Of a stretch of 64,000 bases of DNA, positions 28,467 through 36,049 are shown one piece after another. Every line of letters begins with the position of its first letter. The stretch's first letter is position 1. Location of the stretch: assembly GCF_002286965.1 (NCBI RefSeq), contig NZ_NSKD01000001.1, positions 930,001-994,000 on the forward strand, written 5' to 3'. The notes below the pieces were generated by a model that was not told the DNA's origin, did not search any database, and saw nothing but the letters and a program-made list of their open reading frames with translations. The stretch comes from Halovibrio salipaludis (GTDB lineage Bacteria > Pseudomonadota > Gammaproteobacteria > Pseudomonadales > Oleiphilaceae). The translations under genes were made by a program, and so were the position numbers.

Positions 28467-29323
28467 CAGTCAAGCAGGCCCGTTTCCTCGCCAACTCGCT
28501 TGATCGTCTCGTAATCGTCGTTGCTGGCGGGGATGAACGAGGAGCGCGGGAAGCTTTCCAGAAGCTCAGGGTTCTCCATGTTCAGCAGTGCCTGCTGGAC
28601 ACGCTCCTTGAAGCCGTCACCGAAACGTTCGTTGACGTCACCGCGGATGGTCCACTGGTAGTCCGGGTAAGTGGGCGAGGTCCAGATGATCTGCACCTGG
28701 TCCGTGTCGATCTCGTTGTTCTCGACCATCTTGTCCCAGACGGTGTAGTTCAGCACGCCGACCTGGTAGGCGCCGGATTCCACCAGCTTGGCGGTGCGGG
28801 TGTGGTTGCCACTGAAGCCGACGCGGCTGAATACCTCGCCGGGGGCAGAGCCGAAGCGCTCACGGATGTAGTGCTCGGGCATGAGTCGCCCGGATGTGGA
28901 GCCCCTTGAACCGAATGTCAGGGTCTTGCCCTTCAGGGCCTCGGGGAGTTTACCCTCAGTCGGCTCGATGCCGGTGCTTTCGTGGGCGATGAAATAGCTG
29001 CGGAATTCCTGGTCCTCAGCACCCTGGGCAATGGCTTCTGACCCGGGTACGGCCTGACGGGCACGAACCCCGGACAGCCCCCCGAACCAGGCCAGCTGCA
29101 CCTGGTTGTTGCGGAAGGTCGTTACCGAGGCCGCATAGGATTTCACCGGGATGAACTGGACCGGCACATCCAGCTCATTCTCCAGATAGTCGGCAACCTT
29201 CGAGAAACGCTCTTCCAGGCTGGTTTCATCCTCATCCGGGATGGCCGTGAAATAGAGAGTCGATTCCGCCATCGCTGGCGCCGCCATCATCAGGGCGGCA
29301 AGCAGGCCGGTTATCCATCGCAT
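28466..29323 (-). CDS. Periplasmic binding protein, PhnD-like; putative selenate ABC transporter component
   Basis: A 285-residue secreted binding protein with signal peptide MRWITGLLAALMMAAPAMA. The body (LYFTAIPDEDETSLEERF, VPVKSYAASVTTFRNNQVQL, GSRGSTSGRLMPEHYIRE) matches, from memory, the branch of PhnD-like proteins that NCBI names putative selenate ABC transporter substrate-binding protein, found near selD-type genes. AAGGAG lies before the Met at 29323; the open frame further upstream is antisense to senB and is rejected. It is divergent from senB, so importer and biosynthesis may share a control region (29324-29473). Confidence 0.87.
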   Translation of the reverse strand: MRWITGLLAALMMAAPAMAESTLYFTAIPDEDETSLEERFSKVADYLENELDVPVQFIPVKSYAASVTTFRNNQVQLAWFGGLSGVRARQAVPGSEAIAQGAEDQEFRSYFIAHESTGIEPTEGKLPEALKGKTLTFGSRGSTSGRLMPEHYIRERFGSAPGEVFSRVGFSGNHTRTAKLVESGAYQVGVLNYTVWDKMVENNEIDTDQVQIIWTSPTYPDYQWTIRGDVNERFGDGFKERVQQALLNMENPELLESFPRSSFIPASNDDYETIKRVGEETGLLD

Positions 29324-29397
29324 TGTTCTGTCTCCTTGATTACTGTCGTGTCGCAGGTAACGTACATTCATACGCCCGGGGCAATGCCCGCGTTCAT

Positions 29398-29457
29398 TCT
29401 GTAGGAGCGAGCCTGCTCGCGATGGTCTCGGGCATCGCTTGCGAAAAGCTCCTGCAG
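29398..29457. repeat. REP element (paired) upstream of senB
   Basis: Begins tgtaggagcgagcctgctcg and ends aaagctcctgcag, the two REP halves in inverted orientation. It lies in the divergent gap between the importer and senB and its right end merges into the senB ribosome-binding site. Confidence 0.85.
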
Positions 29458-29463
29458 CAGGAG
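29449..29463 (+). promoter_or_regulatory. Hairpin overlapping the senB Shine-Dalgarno site
   Basis: CTCCTG-CAG-CAGGAG is a six-base-pair stem with a three-base loop; the right arm overlaps the AGGAGG (29459-29464) that precedes the TTG start at 29474. Folding would hide the ribosome-binding site. The stem is only moderately strong, so regulation is conjectural. Confidence 0.4.
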
Positions 29464-29473
29464 GTTGAACCCG

Positions 29474-30451
29474 TTGCACATCACGCTCATCACCCCCGCC
29501 CCGCGCGGGAGCCGCGCGGGCAATCGGGCGACCGCCGAGCGCTGGGCGCACCTGCTGCGCGCTGCGGGCCACCGGCCACGCATTATAACGGAATACGATG
29601 CCGAACCCACGGACCTGCTGGTGGCGCTGCACGCCTGGCGCAGTAGCGAGTCGGTGCGCCAGTACCGGGCGCATGCTCCCACGGGGCCCCTGATTGTGGC
29701 GCTCACCGGCACGGATATCTACCGCTTCCAGCAGACGCACCCGGAGGCCACCCGTTACAGCATGACGGAGGCGGATGCCCTGATCGGGCTGCATGAGCGG
29801 GTGGCGGATGATATTCCGAAAGAATTCCATAATCGCCTGCATACGATCTTTCAATCGGCCCAGCCGCTGCCCCGGCGCCAGCCTCCGGTACAGTCCCGGT
29901 TCGATGTGGTGGTCATTGGCCACCTGCGGGACGAGAAGGACTCCCTGCGCGCGGCCCGGGCAGCCCGCGAGCTGCCGGCGGAGTCCCGGCCCAATGTCAT
30001 CCAGCTGGGCCGGGCGCATAATGAGCAGTGGCAGGCGCTGGCGGAACAGGAGGCGCGGGAGAACCCGCGCTTTGACTGGAAGGGCGAGCTGCCCCGCTGG
30101 CAGGTGCGCCGGCACATGGCCAAGGCGCGGCTGATGGTGATCAGCTCGGTGATGGAAGGCGGCGCCAACGTGGTCTCCGAGGCCTGCGTGGCGGGCCTGC
30201 CGGTGATTGCCTCGGATATTCCCGGCAATGTGGGGCTGCTTGGCCCGGACTATCCCGGTTACTATCCGGTGGAGGACACGGGTGCCCTGCGCAGGCAGTT
30301 GCTGCGCGCTGAACGCGAGCCGGCGTTTCTGGAGGCTCTGCGCGCCGGTGTGGACAACCGCGCCCCGCTGTTCCGCCCGGAAGCTGAACAGGCCGCCCTG
30401 GAACGGGTGGTCAACGCCGTGCTGCACCCCTACGGTAAAACGGATACGTAA
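29474..30451 (+). CDS. senB: Selenosugar synthase SenB (GT4-like glycosyltransferase)
   Basis: A 325-residue glycosyltransferase with GT4 features: an N-terminal ITLITPAPRGSRAGNRATAERW, which is the opening pattern of SenB (TIGR04348), and a donor-binding region VISSVMEGGANVVSEACVAGLPVIAS. SenB joins selenophosphate to a UDP-sugar to give a selenosugar that feeds C-Se bond formation. The TTG at 29474 is preferred: AGGAGG is nine bases away and the family starts here. An in-frame TTG at 29465 directly abuts the AGGAGG and is too close. It precedes the SenA-type gene by 97 bp, a gap filled by a REP element. Confidence 0.88.
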   Translation: MHITLITPAPRGSRAGNRATAERWAHLLRAAGHRPRIITEYDAEPTDLLVALHAWRSSESVRQYRAHAPTGPLIVALTGTDIYRFQQTHPEATRYSMTEADALIGLHERVADDIPKEFHNRLHTIFQSAQPLPRRQPPVQSRFDVVVIGHLRDEKDSLRAARAARELPAESRPNVIQLGRAHNEQWQALAEQEARENPRFDWKGELPRWQVRRHMAKARLMVISSVMEGGANVVSEACVAGLPVIASDIPGNVGLLGPDYPGYYPVEDTGALRRQLLRAEREPAFLEALRAGVDNRAPLFRPEAEQAALERVVNAVLHPYGKTDT

Positions 30452-30459
30452 CACATCCC

Positions 30460-30519
30460 CTGTAGGAGCTTGCTCGCAAGCGATCCCTGCGACCATCGCG
30501 GGCAAGCTCGCTCCTGCAG
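30460..30519. repeat. REP element (paired) between senB and the SenA-type gene
   Basis: Left half ctgtaggagcttgctcgcaa and right half ggcaagctcgctcctgcag are inverted copies. It fills most of the gap between two genes that should be co-transcribed, so the messenger would carry a stable hairpin there. Confidence 0.85.
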
Positions 30520-30548
30520 ACGACGCACAGCGACGGAGAACCTGCGTG

Positions 30549-31904
30549 ATGAACGACCGCGAAAGCCTGATCCATGCCCTCCACCAGACCCGTGACCGCG
30601 TGAAGGATCTGGTCTGCAGCCTGCGCGAGGACCAGCTCAGCGTGCCCTATCACCCGGGCGTGAACCCCCCGGTCTGGGAGATGGGCCACTCCACCTTCTT
30701 CTACGAGGTGTTCGTGCTCAACTGGCTGGACGGCACGCCCAGCTATGATCCGTCCATGGACGAACTCTGGGACTCCTTCCATATGGATCACGAGGACCGC
30801 TGGTCGAAGACGCTGTTCCCCTCGCGTGATGACACCCTCACCTACATGGACACCATCATCCAGCGCATGGAAGACCGCATCCGCAACGAGTCGCTCACGG
30901 ACGAGGCGCTGTACCTGTACCGTTACGCCATCTACCACCAGAACATGCACGTGGAGTCCATGACCTGGTGCCGCCAGACCGTGGGCTACCCGGCCCCGCC
31001 GTTCGCGGAGCCCCAGGGCTTCACCGGCGAGGGCGTGGATCAGGAGGCGCGCGGTGACACGACCATTCCGGCAGGGCGCTATCTCATTGGCCTGCCCGGC
31101 AACCGTGAGACCGATGCCTACGCCACCGAGGACTTCGGGTTCGACAACGAAAAACCGGCCTTCGAGGTGGACCTTCCGGAATTCAGCATCTCCCGGACCC
31201 TGGTCACGAACGGTGAGTTCCAGAAGTTCGTGGAAGAGGGCGGTTACGAGCGCCCCGAGTTCTGGAGCCAGGGGGGACGCAAGTGGCTGGAGCGTGAGAT
31301 CAACCTGAACTTCGGCACTGGCGAGCCGCCGCTGATGGGCACCCAGACGCAGCCGTTCCACTGGCGCAAGCGCGATGGCCGCTGGTACGAGCGCGTCTTT
31401 GACCAGTGGCTGCCGCTGGAGCCGGGGCACCCGGTGAAGCAGGTCAGTTACTGGGAAGCGGAGGCCTTCTGCAACTGGGCTGGGCGGCGGTTGCCCACCG
31501 AGTACGAATGGGAAGTGGCGGCCCTGGCCAACAGGCCGGGCGAGGCGCGCCGGCGTTATCCCTGGGGCAACGAGATGGATCCGGCGAAGCTGGACATGGA
31601 TCAGCGCTACATGGGGCGCGTGCCGGTGACGGCGTTCGCCCAGGGCGAGAGCCCCTTCGGGTGCCGGCAGATGCTGGGCACGGCCTGGGAGTGGACGAGC
31701 AACCAGTTCTTCCCTTATGACGGGTTTTCCGTGGACATGTACCCGTTCATGTCGACGCTGCAGTTCGGTACGCACAAGACCACCAAGGGCGGCGGGTGTG
31801 CGGCGTCGTCGATGCTGATTCGCGGGACTTACCGGCAGGCTTACCATCCGGATCGGTGTGATGTTTATACCGGGTTCCGGACCTGTGCGTTGTCTCAGGA
31901 CTGA
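30549..31904 (+). CDS. ovsA: SenA/OvsA-type non-heme iron C-Se bond-forming synthase
   Basis: A 451-residue relative of ergothioneine synthase EgtB. Residues 1-150 are a DinB-like helical domain supplying the iron ligands His47 (MGHSTFF) and His130/His134 in the H-x3-H-x-E motif HQNMHVE. Residues about 170-450 are an FGE-sulfatase-like domain (WEAEAFCNWAGRRLPTEYEW, GNEMDPAKL, GTAWEWTSNQFFPYDGF, GTYRQAYHP). It resembles SenA rather than OvoA. SenA uses hercynine, but no egtD is present; instead an OvoA-type methyltransferase follows, which points to histidine as acceptor and an ovoselenol-type product. The symbol is provisional. The ATG has GGAGA upstream; the frame open before it overlaps senB. 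Confidence 0.78.
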   Translation: MNDRESLIHALHQTRDRVKDLVCSLREDQLSVPYHPGVNPPVWEMGHSTFFYEVFVLNWLDGTPSYDPSMDELWDSFHMDHEDRWSKTLFPSRDDTLTYMDTIIQRMEDRIRNESLTDEALYLYRYAIYHQNMHVESMTWCRQTVGYPAPPFAEPQGFTGEGVDQEARGDTTIPAGRYLIGLPGNRETDAYATEDFGFDNEKPAFEVDLPEFSISRTLVTNGEFQKFVEEGGYERPEFWSQGGRKWLEREINLNFGTGEPPLMGTQTQPFHWRKRDGRWYERVFDQWLPLEPGHPVKQVSYWEAEAFCNWAGRRLPTEYEWEVAALANRPGEARRRYPWGNEMDPAKLDMDQRYMGRVPVTAFAQGESPFGCRQMLGTAWEWTSNQFFPYDGFSVDMYPFMSTLQFGTHKTTKGGGCAASSMLIRGTYRQAYHPDRCDVYTGFRTCALSQD

Positions 31905-31925
31905 GAACTGGTTCGGGGCAGGCGC

Positions 31926-32021
31926 TCGGGTAGTGTTTTACGGGAATCGCTATGAATCCATCCATGGACGCTGCGCGGTCGCCATCCCTGGCGACCGAGC
32001 TTCCCGTAAAACACTACCCGA
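31926..32021. repeat. Cruciform-like intergenic element, copy 2
   Basis: Perfect 21-bp arms (31926-31946 and 32001-32021) enclose the family core, with inner hairpin ggtcgcc-atccct-ggcgacc. It lies between the C-Se synthase and the methyltransferase, two genes expected to act together. Confidence 0.85.
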
Positions 32022-32063
32022 CCACCTGCTTTCAGACCTTCATGGTGTACGAGACCTTTTTCT

Positions 32064-32807
32064 ATGACCGACTTCTATGAGTCTGATGAGCAGTTGGGCC
32101 AGTACATGGACTTCCACTACGGCCCCGAGCACTTCGGCGTACCGAACTTCCCGAAAGCCTGTGCCGAGCGCTGCCTGCAAGCCAAACCCCGGGGCGAACG
32201 GGCCCTGGATCTGGGGTGTGCCACCGGGCGCAGTACCCTGGAGCTGGCCAGGGGTTTTGGGCATGTTCTGGGCATGGATCTCTCGCACCGGTTCATTGAT
32301 GCGGCGGAGCGGCTGTGCCGGGATGGGGAGCTGAGCTACCGGCTGGTTGATGAAGGCGAGATCGGGCACAGCGAGACGGCTTCTCTTGCCTCCATGGGGC
32401 TGACCGAGGAGGCCAGCCGGGTGTCTTTCGAAGAGGGTGATGCGGGCAACCTGGGGCCGGAGTACAGCGGTTACGATCTGATCTTCGCCGGCAACCTCAT
32501 CGACCGCATGCCCAACCCCGGCCCCTTCCTGGGCGGGCTGCGGGAGCGCCTCAATCCCGGCGGCCTACTGGTGGTGACTTCTCCCTACACACTGCTCCCC
32601 GAGTTCACACCGTGCGCGAACTGGATCGGTGGTTATTACGGGGCCGATGGTGAGCCGGTGACGGTGCTGGATGGCATGCGGGCCCACCTGGAACCCGGCA
32701 TGCGGCTGGCCGCCGAGCCGGAGGACGTACCCTTCGTGATCCGCGAGACGCGGCGCAAGCACCAGCATACCCTGGCCCAGCTGACTGTCTGGGAGCGGGT
32801 GGACTGA
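32064..32807 (+). CDS. ovsM: OvoA C-terminal-type N-methyltransferase (free-standing)
   Basis: A 247-residue class I SAM methyltransferase with binding motif ALDLGCATGRS (47-57). Its opening (YESDEQLGQYMDFHYG, GVPNFPKACAERC) and the later TSPYTLLPEFTP with NWIGGYY are hallmarks of the OvoA C-terminal methyltransferase (TIGR04345, putative 4-mercaptohistidine N1-methyltransferase). In ovothiol synthase this domain is fused to the iron enzyme; here it is a separate gene. Beside selenium genes it probably methylates the imidazole nitrogen of a selenohistidine. The symbol is provisional. It lies 160 bp after the synthase gene, with a cruciform element in between. Confidence 0.78.
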   Translation: MTDFYESDEQLGQYMDFHYGPEHFGVPNFPKACAERCLQAKPRGERALDLGCATGRSTLELARGFGHVLGMDLSHRFIDAAERLCRDGELSYRLVDEGEIGHSETASLASMGLTEEASRVSFEEGDAGNLGPEYSGYDLIFAGNLIDRMPNPGPFLGGLRERLNPGGLLVVTSPYTLLPEFTPCANWIGGYYGADGEPVTVLDGMRAHLEPGMRLAAEPEDVPFVIRETRRKHQHTLAQLTVWERVD

Positions 32808-32813
32808 GTCCGC

Positions 32814-33395
32814 TCAGAAGGGCCAGTTCGTAACCAGAAGGTAGAGGGCCCCGGCGGCCGCGAGGCCGGCCCCGAGGATGACGAGCCCGTCCCGGGTGCT
32901 GATGCCGATGGCCGCCAGCGTGATCGCCAGTGCGGGCGCGGCGGCTGCAAACGGGATCAGTTCCAGCGGGATCATGGTCAGTCCGGAAACCGCGCAGGCC
33001 AGGAAGATCAGGCTGTTGGCCCAGGGGTGGGTGAGCAGTGACAGGCGGTGCGAGAACAGGCGGTCGATACGGCGTGTCACGGGCTGGGCACGGTCAATGG
33101 CCCGGATCAGGTTCTGCCTGTGGATGCTGAGCTCGCGCAGGCGCCGGGGGACCCACGGGGAACGCCGGCCCAGGCTGCCCTGGATGGCGATCAGGAAGAT
33201 CAGGATGCCGCAGACGCTGGGTACGCCCGGTATCGCGCCGGTGGGCAGGAGCGCGAGCAGTGCCGGGGCCAGCAGCAGTGGCCCGAAGCCGCGGGATTCC
33301 AGGGCGGTGATGAGCGTGTCCACCGGCACCTGTTCCGTGTCCGTCTGCGCACGGACCCTCAGGAGGACATCCGTGATCCCCATCGATTGGCTCAT
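32814..33395 (-). CDS. ExoD-family membrane protein
   Basis: A 193-residue protein with four or five membrane segments (PLLLAPALLALLPTGAIPG, VCGILIFLIAIQ, NSLIFLACAVSGLTMIPLEL, APALAITLAAIGIS, LVILGAGLAAAGALYLLV). The pattern matches the exopolysaccharide synthesis ExoD family (PF06055), named from a Rhizobium mutant; the molecular role is unknown. Its stop is 6 bp from the convergent methyltransferase stop. It could share a transcript with selD upstream, but a link to selenium is not evident. Confidence 0.8.
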   Translation of the reverse strand: MSQSMGITDVLLRVRAQTDTEQVPVDTLITALESRGFGPLLLAPALLALLPTGAIPGVPSVCGILIFLIAIQGSLGRRSPWVPRRLRELSIHRQNLIRAIDRAQPVTRRIDRLFSHRLSLLTHPWANSLIFLACAVSGLTMIPLELIPFAAAAPALAITLAAIGISTRDGLVILGAGLAAAGALYLLVTNWPF

Positions 33396-33481
33396 GCTGG
33401 CAACCGTGCTCCACCCCAGTGACTATGCGGAAATCCTACACGTTTTGGATGGCTGCAGCATGAGTGTTCCATTAACAGCCA

Positions 33482-35755
33482 TCAGGGGTTGAGAAGGATC
33501 GGCTCCAGCGCCTCGCCCTGTTCCTTTACCCGGCCGATGATGGCCGTCTCCGGATAGCCCAGGGCTCTGAGTTCGGCAACGCAGGCTTCCGCGTTCGCCG
33601 CGGGTACGCTCGCCAGCAGGCCACCGGCAGTCTGCGGATCGAAGGCCAGCGGGTAGCGGGGATGGTTCACCACCTCCTCCTGGTTGCGGATGGCGCGGCG
33701 CAGGCGCACGTTGGCCGGCTGCAGTGAGCTGAGGATGCCGGAGGCGGCGGTTTCCTCGGCGCCGGGCAGCACCGGTATGGCGCTCAGGTCCAGCTCCGCG
33801 TCCACGCCCGAGGGGCGGGTCATTTCCACCAGGTGGCCGAGCAGGCCGAAGCCGGTCACATCGGTGCAGGCCTGGGCACCGTGTTCATGGATGCAGCGGG
33901 CCGCCTTCTGGTTGGAGACCCGCATGGAGGCCAGGGCCGCGTCGATCCAGCGTCCCCTGGCCTCCAGGCGCGGATGGGCGGCGAACAGGGTGCCGGTGCC
34001 GACGGGCTTGGTCAGGATCAGCACGTCCCCGGGCTTCATGCCGCCCTTGCTCATGACGGTGTCCGGGTCAATGTAGCCGTTGGCCGCAAAGCCCAGTGCC
34101 AGTTCCTTGCCTTCGCCGGTGTGGCCACCGACCAGGGCGCAGCCGGCCTCGTTCAGGGTTTCCACGGCGCCGGCCATCATCTGGTAGACCACATCCTCCA
34201 CCTTGGATTCCAGCCCGTAGGGCACGGTCGCCACGGCGGTGGCGCTCTGGGCCTCGGCGCCCATGGCGAAGAGATCGCCAAGGCTGTGGTTGGCGGCGAC
34301 CTGGCCGAAGATGTAGGGGTCATCGATGAAGGCGCGGAAGAAATCCACGGTGTGCACCATGGCCATGCCCTCCGGCACCCGCACCACGGCGGCGTCGTCC
34401 GGGGCGTGCAGGCCCACCAGGACGTCGTCCCGCTCGATGGGCTGGAGGCTGTTCAGCGCCCGTGAGAGCACGGTGCTGCCCACCTTGGCGCCGCAGCCGC
34501 CGCAGCGCATGGCCACGGCGGAGATGGCCTGCTGGGCTTCCTCACTGCTCAGGGCAATACCCGAAGTGGGGTCGTCCTTGCTGTCCTCGCTCATGGCCGG
34601 GAGGTTGTTGAACTTCGCCATGAAACGCCGGTCGATCCAGTCCTTCCAGCGCCATACCCACTCTCCGGCGAACCCGATGGGCCCGCGCGAGGCCACGGCA
34701 TACTGGTCCCCGGTGCTGATCAGGGCTAGCCACTGTTTCTGCGGGTGGTAGTCCTTCAGTGTCTTGCCGTGCACGGCCCGGCGCAGGTTCTCCGCCAGCG
34801 GCTTGCCCTGGCGTACGGCAAAAACGCCGGCCTTCTCGCGCGGGTGGTTGATCATGGTGGCGATGTCGCCGGCCGCAAAGATGTTGGGGTCGGTAACGGT
34901 CTGCAGGGTATCCCTCACCTTGATGAAGCCACCCTCGTCCAGTTCCAGCCCTGTGCCGGTCAGCCATTCCGCGCCGCCGGCCTGGGTGACCCAGAGGACT
35001 TCATCCGCCTCGAAGGTCTCGCCGCTGGAGGCAACCAGCTGGCGGTCGTTGACCTGATTGATCCGCGTTTTTTCGTGAACGTTCACGCCTCTTTCCTGCA
35101 GAACGGACTCGAAACGGCGCCGAACCCCACCGTTGTGCGTGGGCAGGAGCTGCTCGGAGGCGTTGAACAGGTGAAACCGGGCGGCCTCGGGGTCCCTGCC
35201 CATGGCGCTGAGTTCATTGCGCAGGCGGTACTGCATGGCCAGCGTCAGTTCCACGCCGCCGGCACCCCCGCCCACGACGGCCACATTGAGTTCGCCCTGG
35301 TGATTCTCCATGCGCTCCAGCAGCGATTGCCAGCGGTTGTTGAACCGGTTGATGGGTTTGACCGGCACGCTGTGGTCCTCGGCCCCGGCCACCTGGTCCA
35401 CGCGCGGGGTGGAGCCGATGTTGATGGAGAGCAGGTCGTAGGGGATGGACGGGCGGTCGCGGCAGATGACGCGCTGGTTGGTGCGGTCGATGTCGATGGC
35501 TTCGCTGCGGTAGAAGCGGGCACCGGCGAACTCGGCCAGGCGGCTGAGGTCGATGTGGACGTCGTCGTAGCTGTAGTGGCCGGCGATGTAGCCGGGGAGC
35601 ATGCCGGAGTAGGGGGTGTGGGTGTCGCGGCAGATGAGGTTGAGGCGCACGCCCGGGATGGGGTTCATGGCGAAGTTGCGCAGTACGCCCACGTGGCTGT
35701 GGCCACCGCCGATGAGGACGATGTCGCGGAGTACTGGCTGGTCTGGTTGGTCCAT
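33482..35755 (-). CDS. selD: Selenide, water dikinase SelD fused to an NDH-2-like flavoprotein
   Basis: A 757-residue fusion. Residues about 1-390 are a pyridine-nucleotide-disulfide oxidoreductase/NDH-2-like flavoprotein (VLIGGGHSHVGVL, VVGGGAGGVELTLA, NIFAAGDIATM). Residues about 405-757 are SelD, which makes selenophosphate from selenide and ATP. The catalytic site is RCGGCGAKVG with Cys421 and Lys424; the codon is TGC, so this is a Cys enzyme and not a selenoprotein. DDAAVVRVPE and ALVGGHTGEGKELALG are the ATP and metal-binding regions. The flavoprotein half may reduce a selenium species for the kinase. In sen clusters the SelD homologue is called SenC. No selA, selB or tRNA-Sec gene is nearby. 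Confidence 0.93.
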   Translation of the reverse strand: MDQPDQPVLRDIVLIGGGHSHVGVLRNFAMNPIPGVRLNLICRDTHTPYSGMLPGYIAGHYSYDDVHIDLSRLAEFAGARFYRSEAIDIDRTNQRVICRDRPSIPYDLLSINIGSTPRVDQVAGAEDHSVPVKPINRFNNRWQSLLERMENHQGELNVAVVGGGAGGVELTLAMQYRLRNELSAMGRDPEAARFHLFNASEQLLPTHNGGVRRRFESVLQERGVNVHEKTRINQVNDRQLVASSGETFEADEVLWVTQAGGAEWLTGTGLELDEGGFIKVRDTLQTVTDPNIFAAGDIATMINHPREKAGVFAVRQGKPLAENLRRAVHGKTLKDYHPQKQWLALISTGDQYAVASRGPIGFAGEWVWRWKDWIDRRFMAKFNNLPAMSEDSKDDPTSGIALSSEEAQQAISAVAMRCGGCGAKVGSTVLSRALNSLQPIERDDVLVGLHAPDDAAVVRVPEGMAMVHTVDFFRAFIDDPYIFGQVAANHSLGDLFAMGAEAQSATAVATVPYGLESKVEDVVYQMMAGAVETLNEAGCALVGGHTGEGKELALGFAANGYIDPDTVMSKGGMKPGDVLILTKPVGTGTLFAAHPRLEARGRWIDAALASMRVSNQKAARCIHEHGAQACTDVTGFGLLGHLVEMTRPSGVDAELDLSAIPVLPGAEETAASGILSSLQPANVRLRRAIRNQEEVVNHPRYPLAFDPQTAGGLLASVPAANAEACVAELRALGYPETAIIGRVKEQGEALEPILLNP

Positions 35756-35797
35756 TGGTGCCTCATCTGTGGATTGCTTTTGGTCCGGGGCGGTGCC

Positions 35798-35895
35798 AGC
35801 GGGGGTTCCTTCACGGGAATCGCCACAAGTACGTCCCTGTAGGCTGCTCTTCCGCCATCCCTGGCTCCAGAGCTTCCCGTGAAGGAACCCCCGCT
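35798..35895. repeat. Cruciform-like intergenic element, copy 3
   Basis: Perfect 22-bp arms (35798-35819 and 35874-35895) flank the family core. It occupies the divergent gap between selD and the outer-membrane barrel gene. The rest of the 294-bp gap (35756-36049) shows no gene; a short AT-richer stretch at 35920-35980 may hold the promoter of the barrel gene. Confidence 0.85.
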
Positions 35896-36049
35896 ACCAC
35901 CTTGCAGCAGGGATCCGGCCGTTATTTACGTAAGGTAAGTGCCTGAAGTTCGCAACCTGATTCCTGGCACTGTTAAAAGCGCCACGGAATCACCCGGCGC
36001 GCTATGGTATCAATGCCCTTCGCGATACAGCGACAGGGAGAGATATCGC

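Noticed and set aside
29324-30505. Extension of the binding-protein gene across senB on the minus strand
   Set aside because: The signal peptide and AAGGAG at 29323 set the true start; the extension is antisense to senB.
30549-32807. Plain ovothiol (sulfur) biosynthesis
   Set aside because: The iron enzyme resembles SenA more than OvoA and lies with SenB, SelD and a selenate-type importer, which ovothiol does not need. Not fully excluded.
34484-34510. SelD active site as a selenocysteine (TGA) site
   Set aside because: The codons are TGC for both Cys418 and Cys421 on the minus strand, so no recoding is needed.
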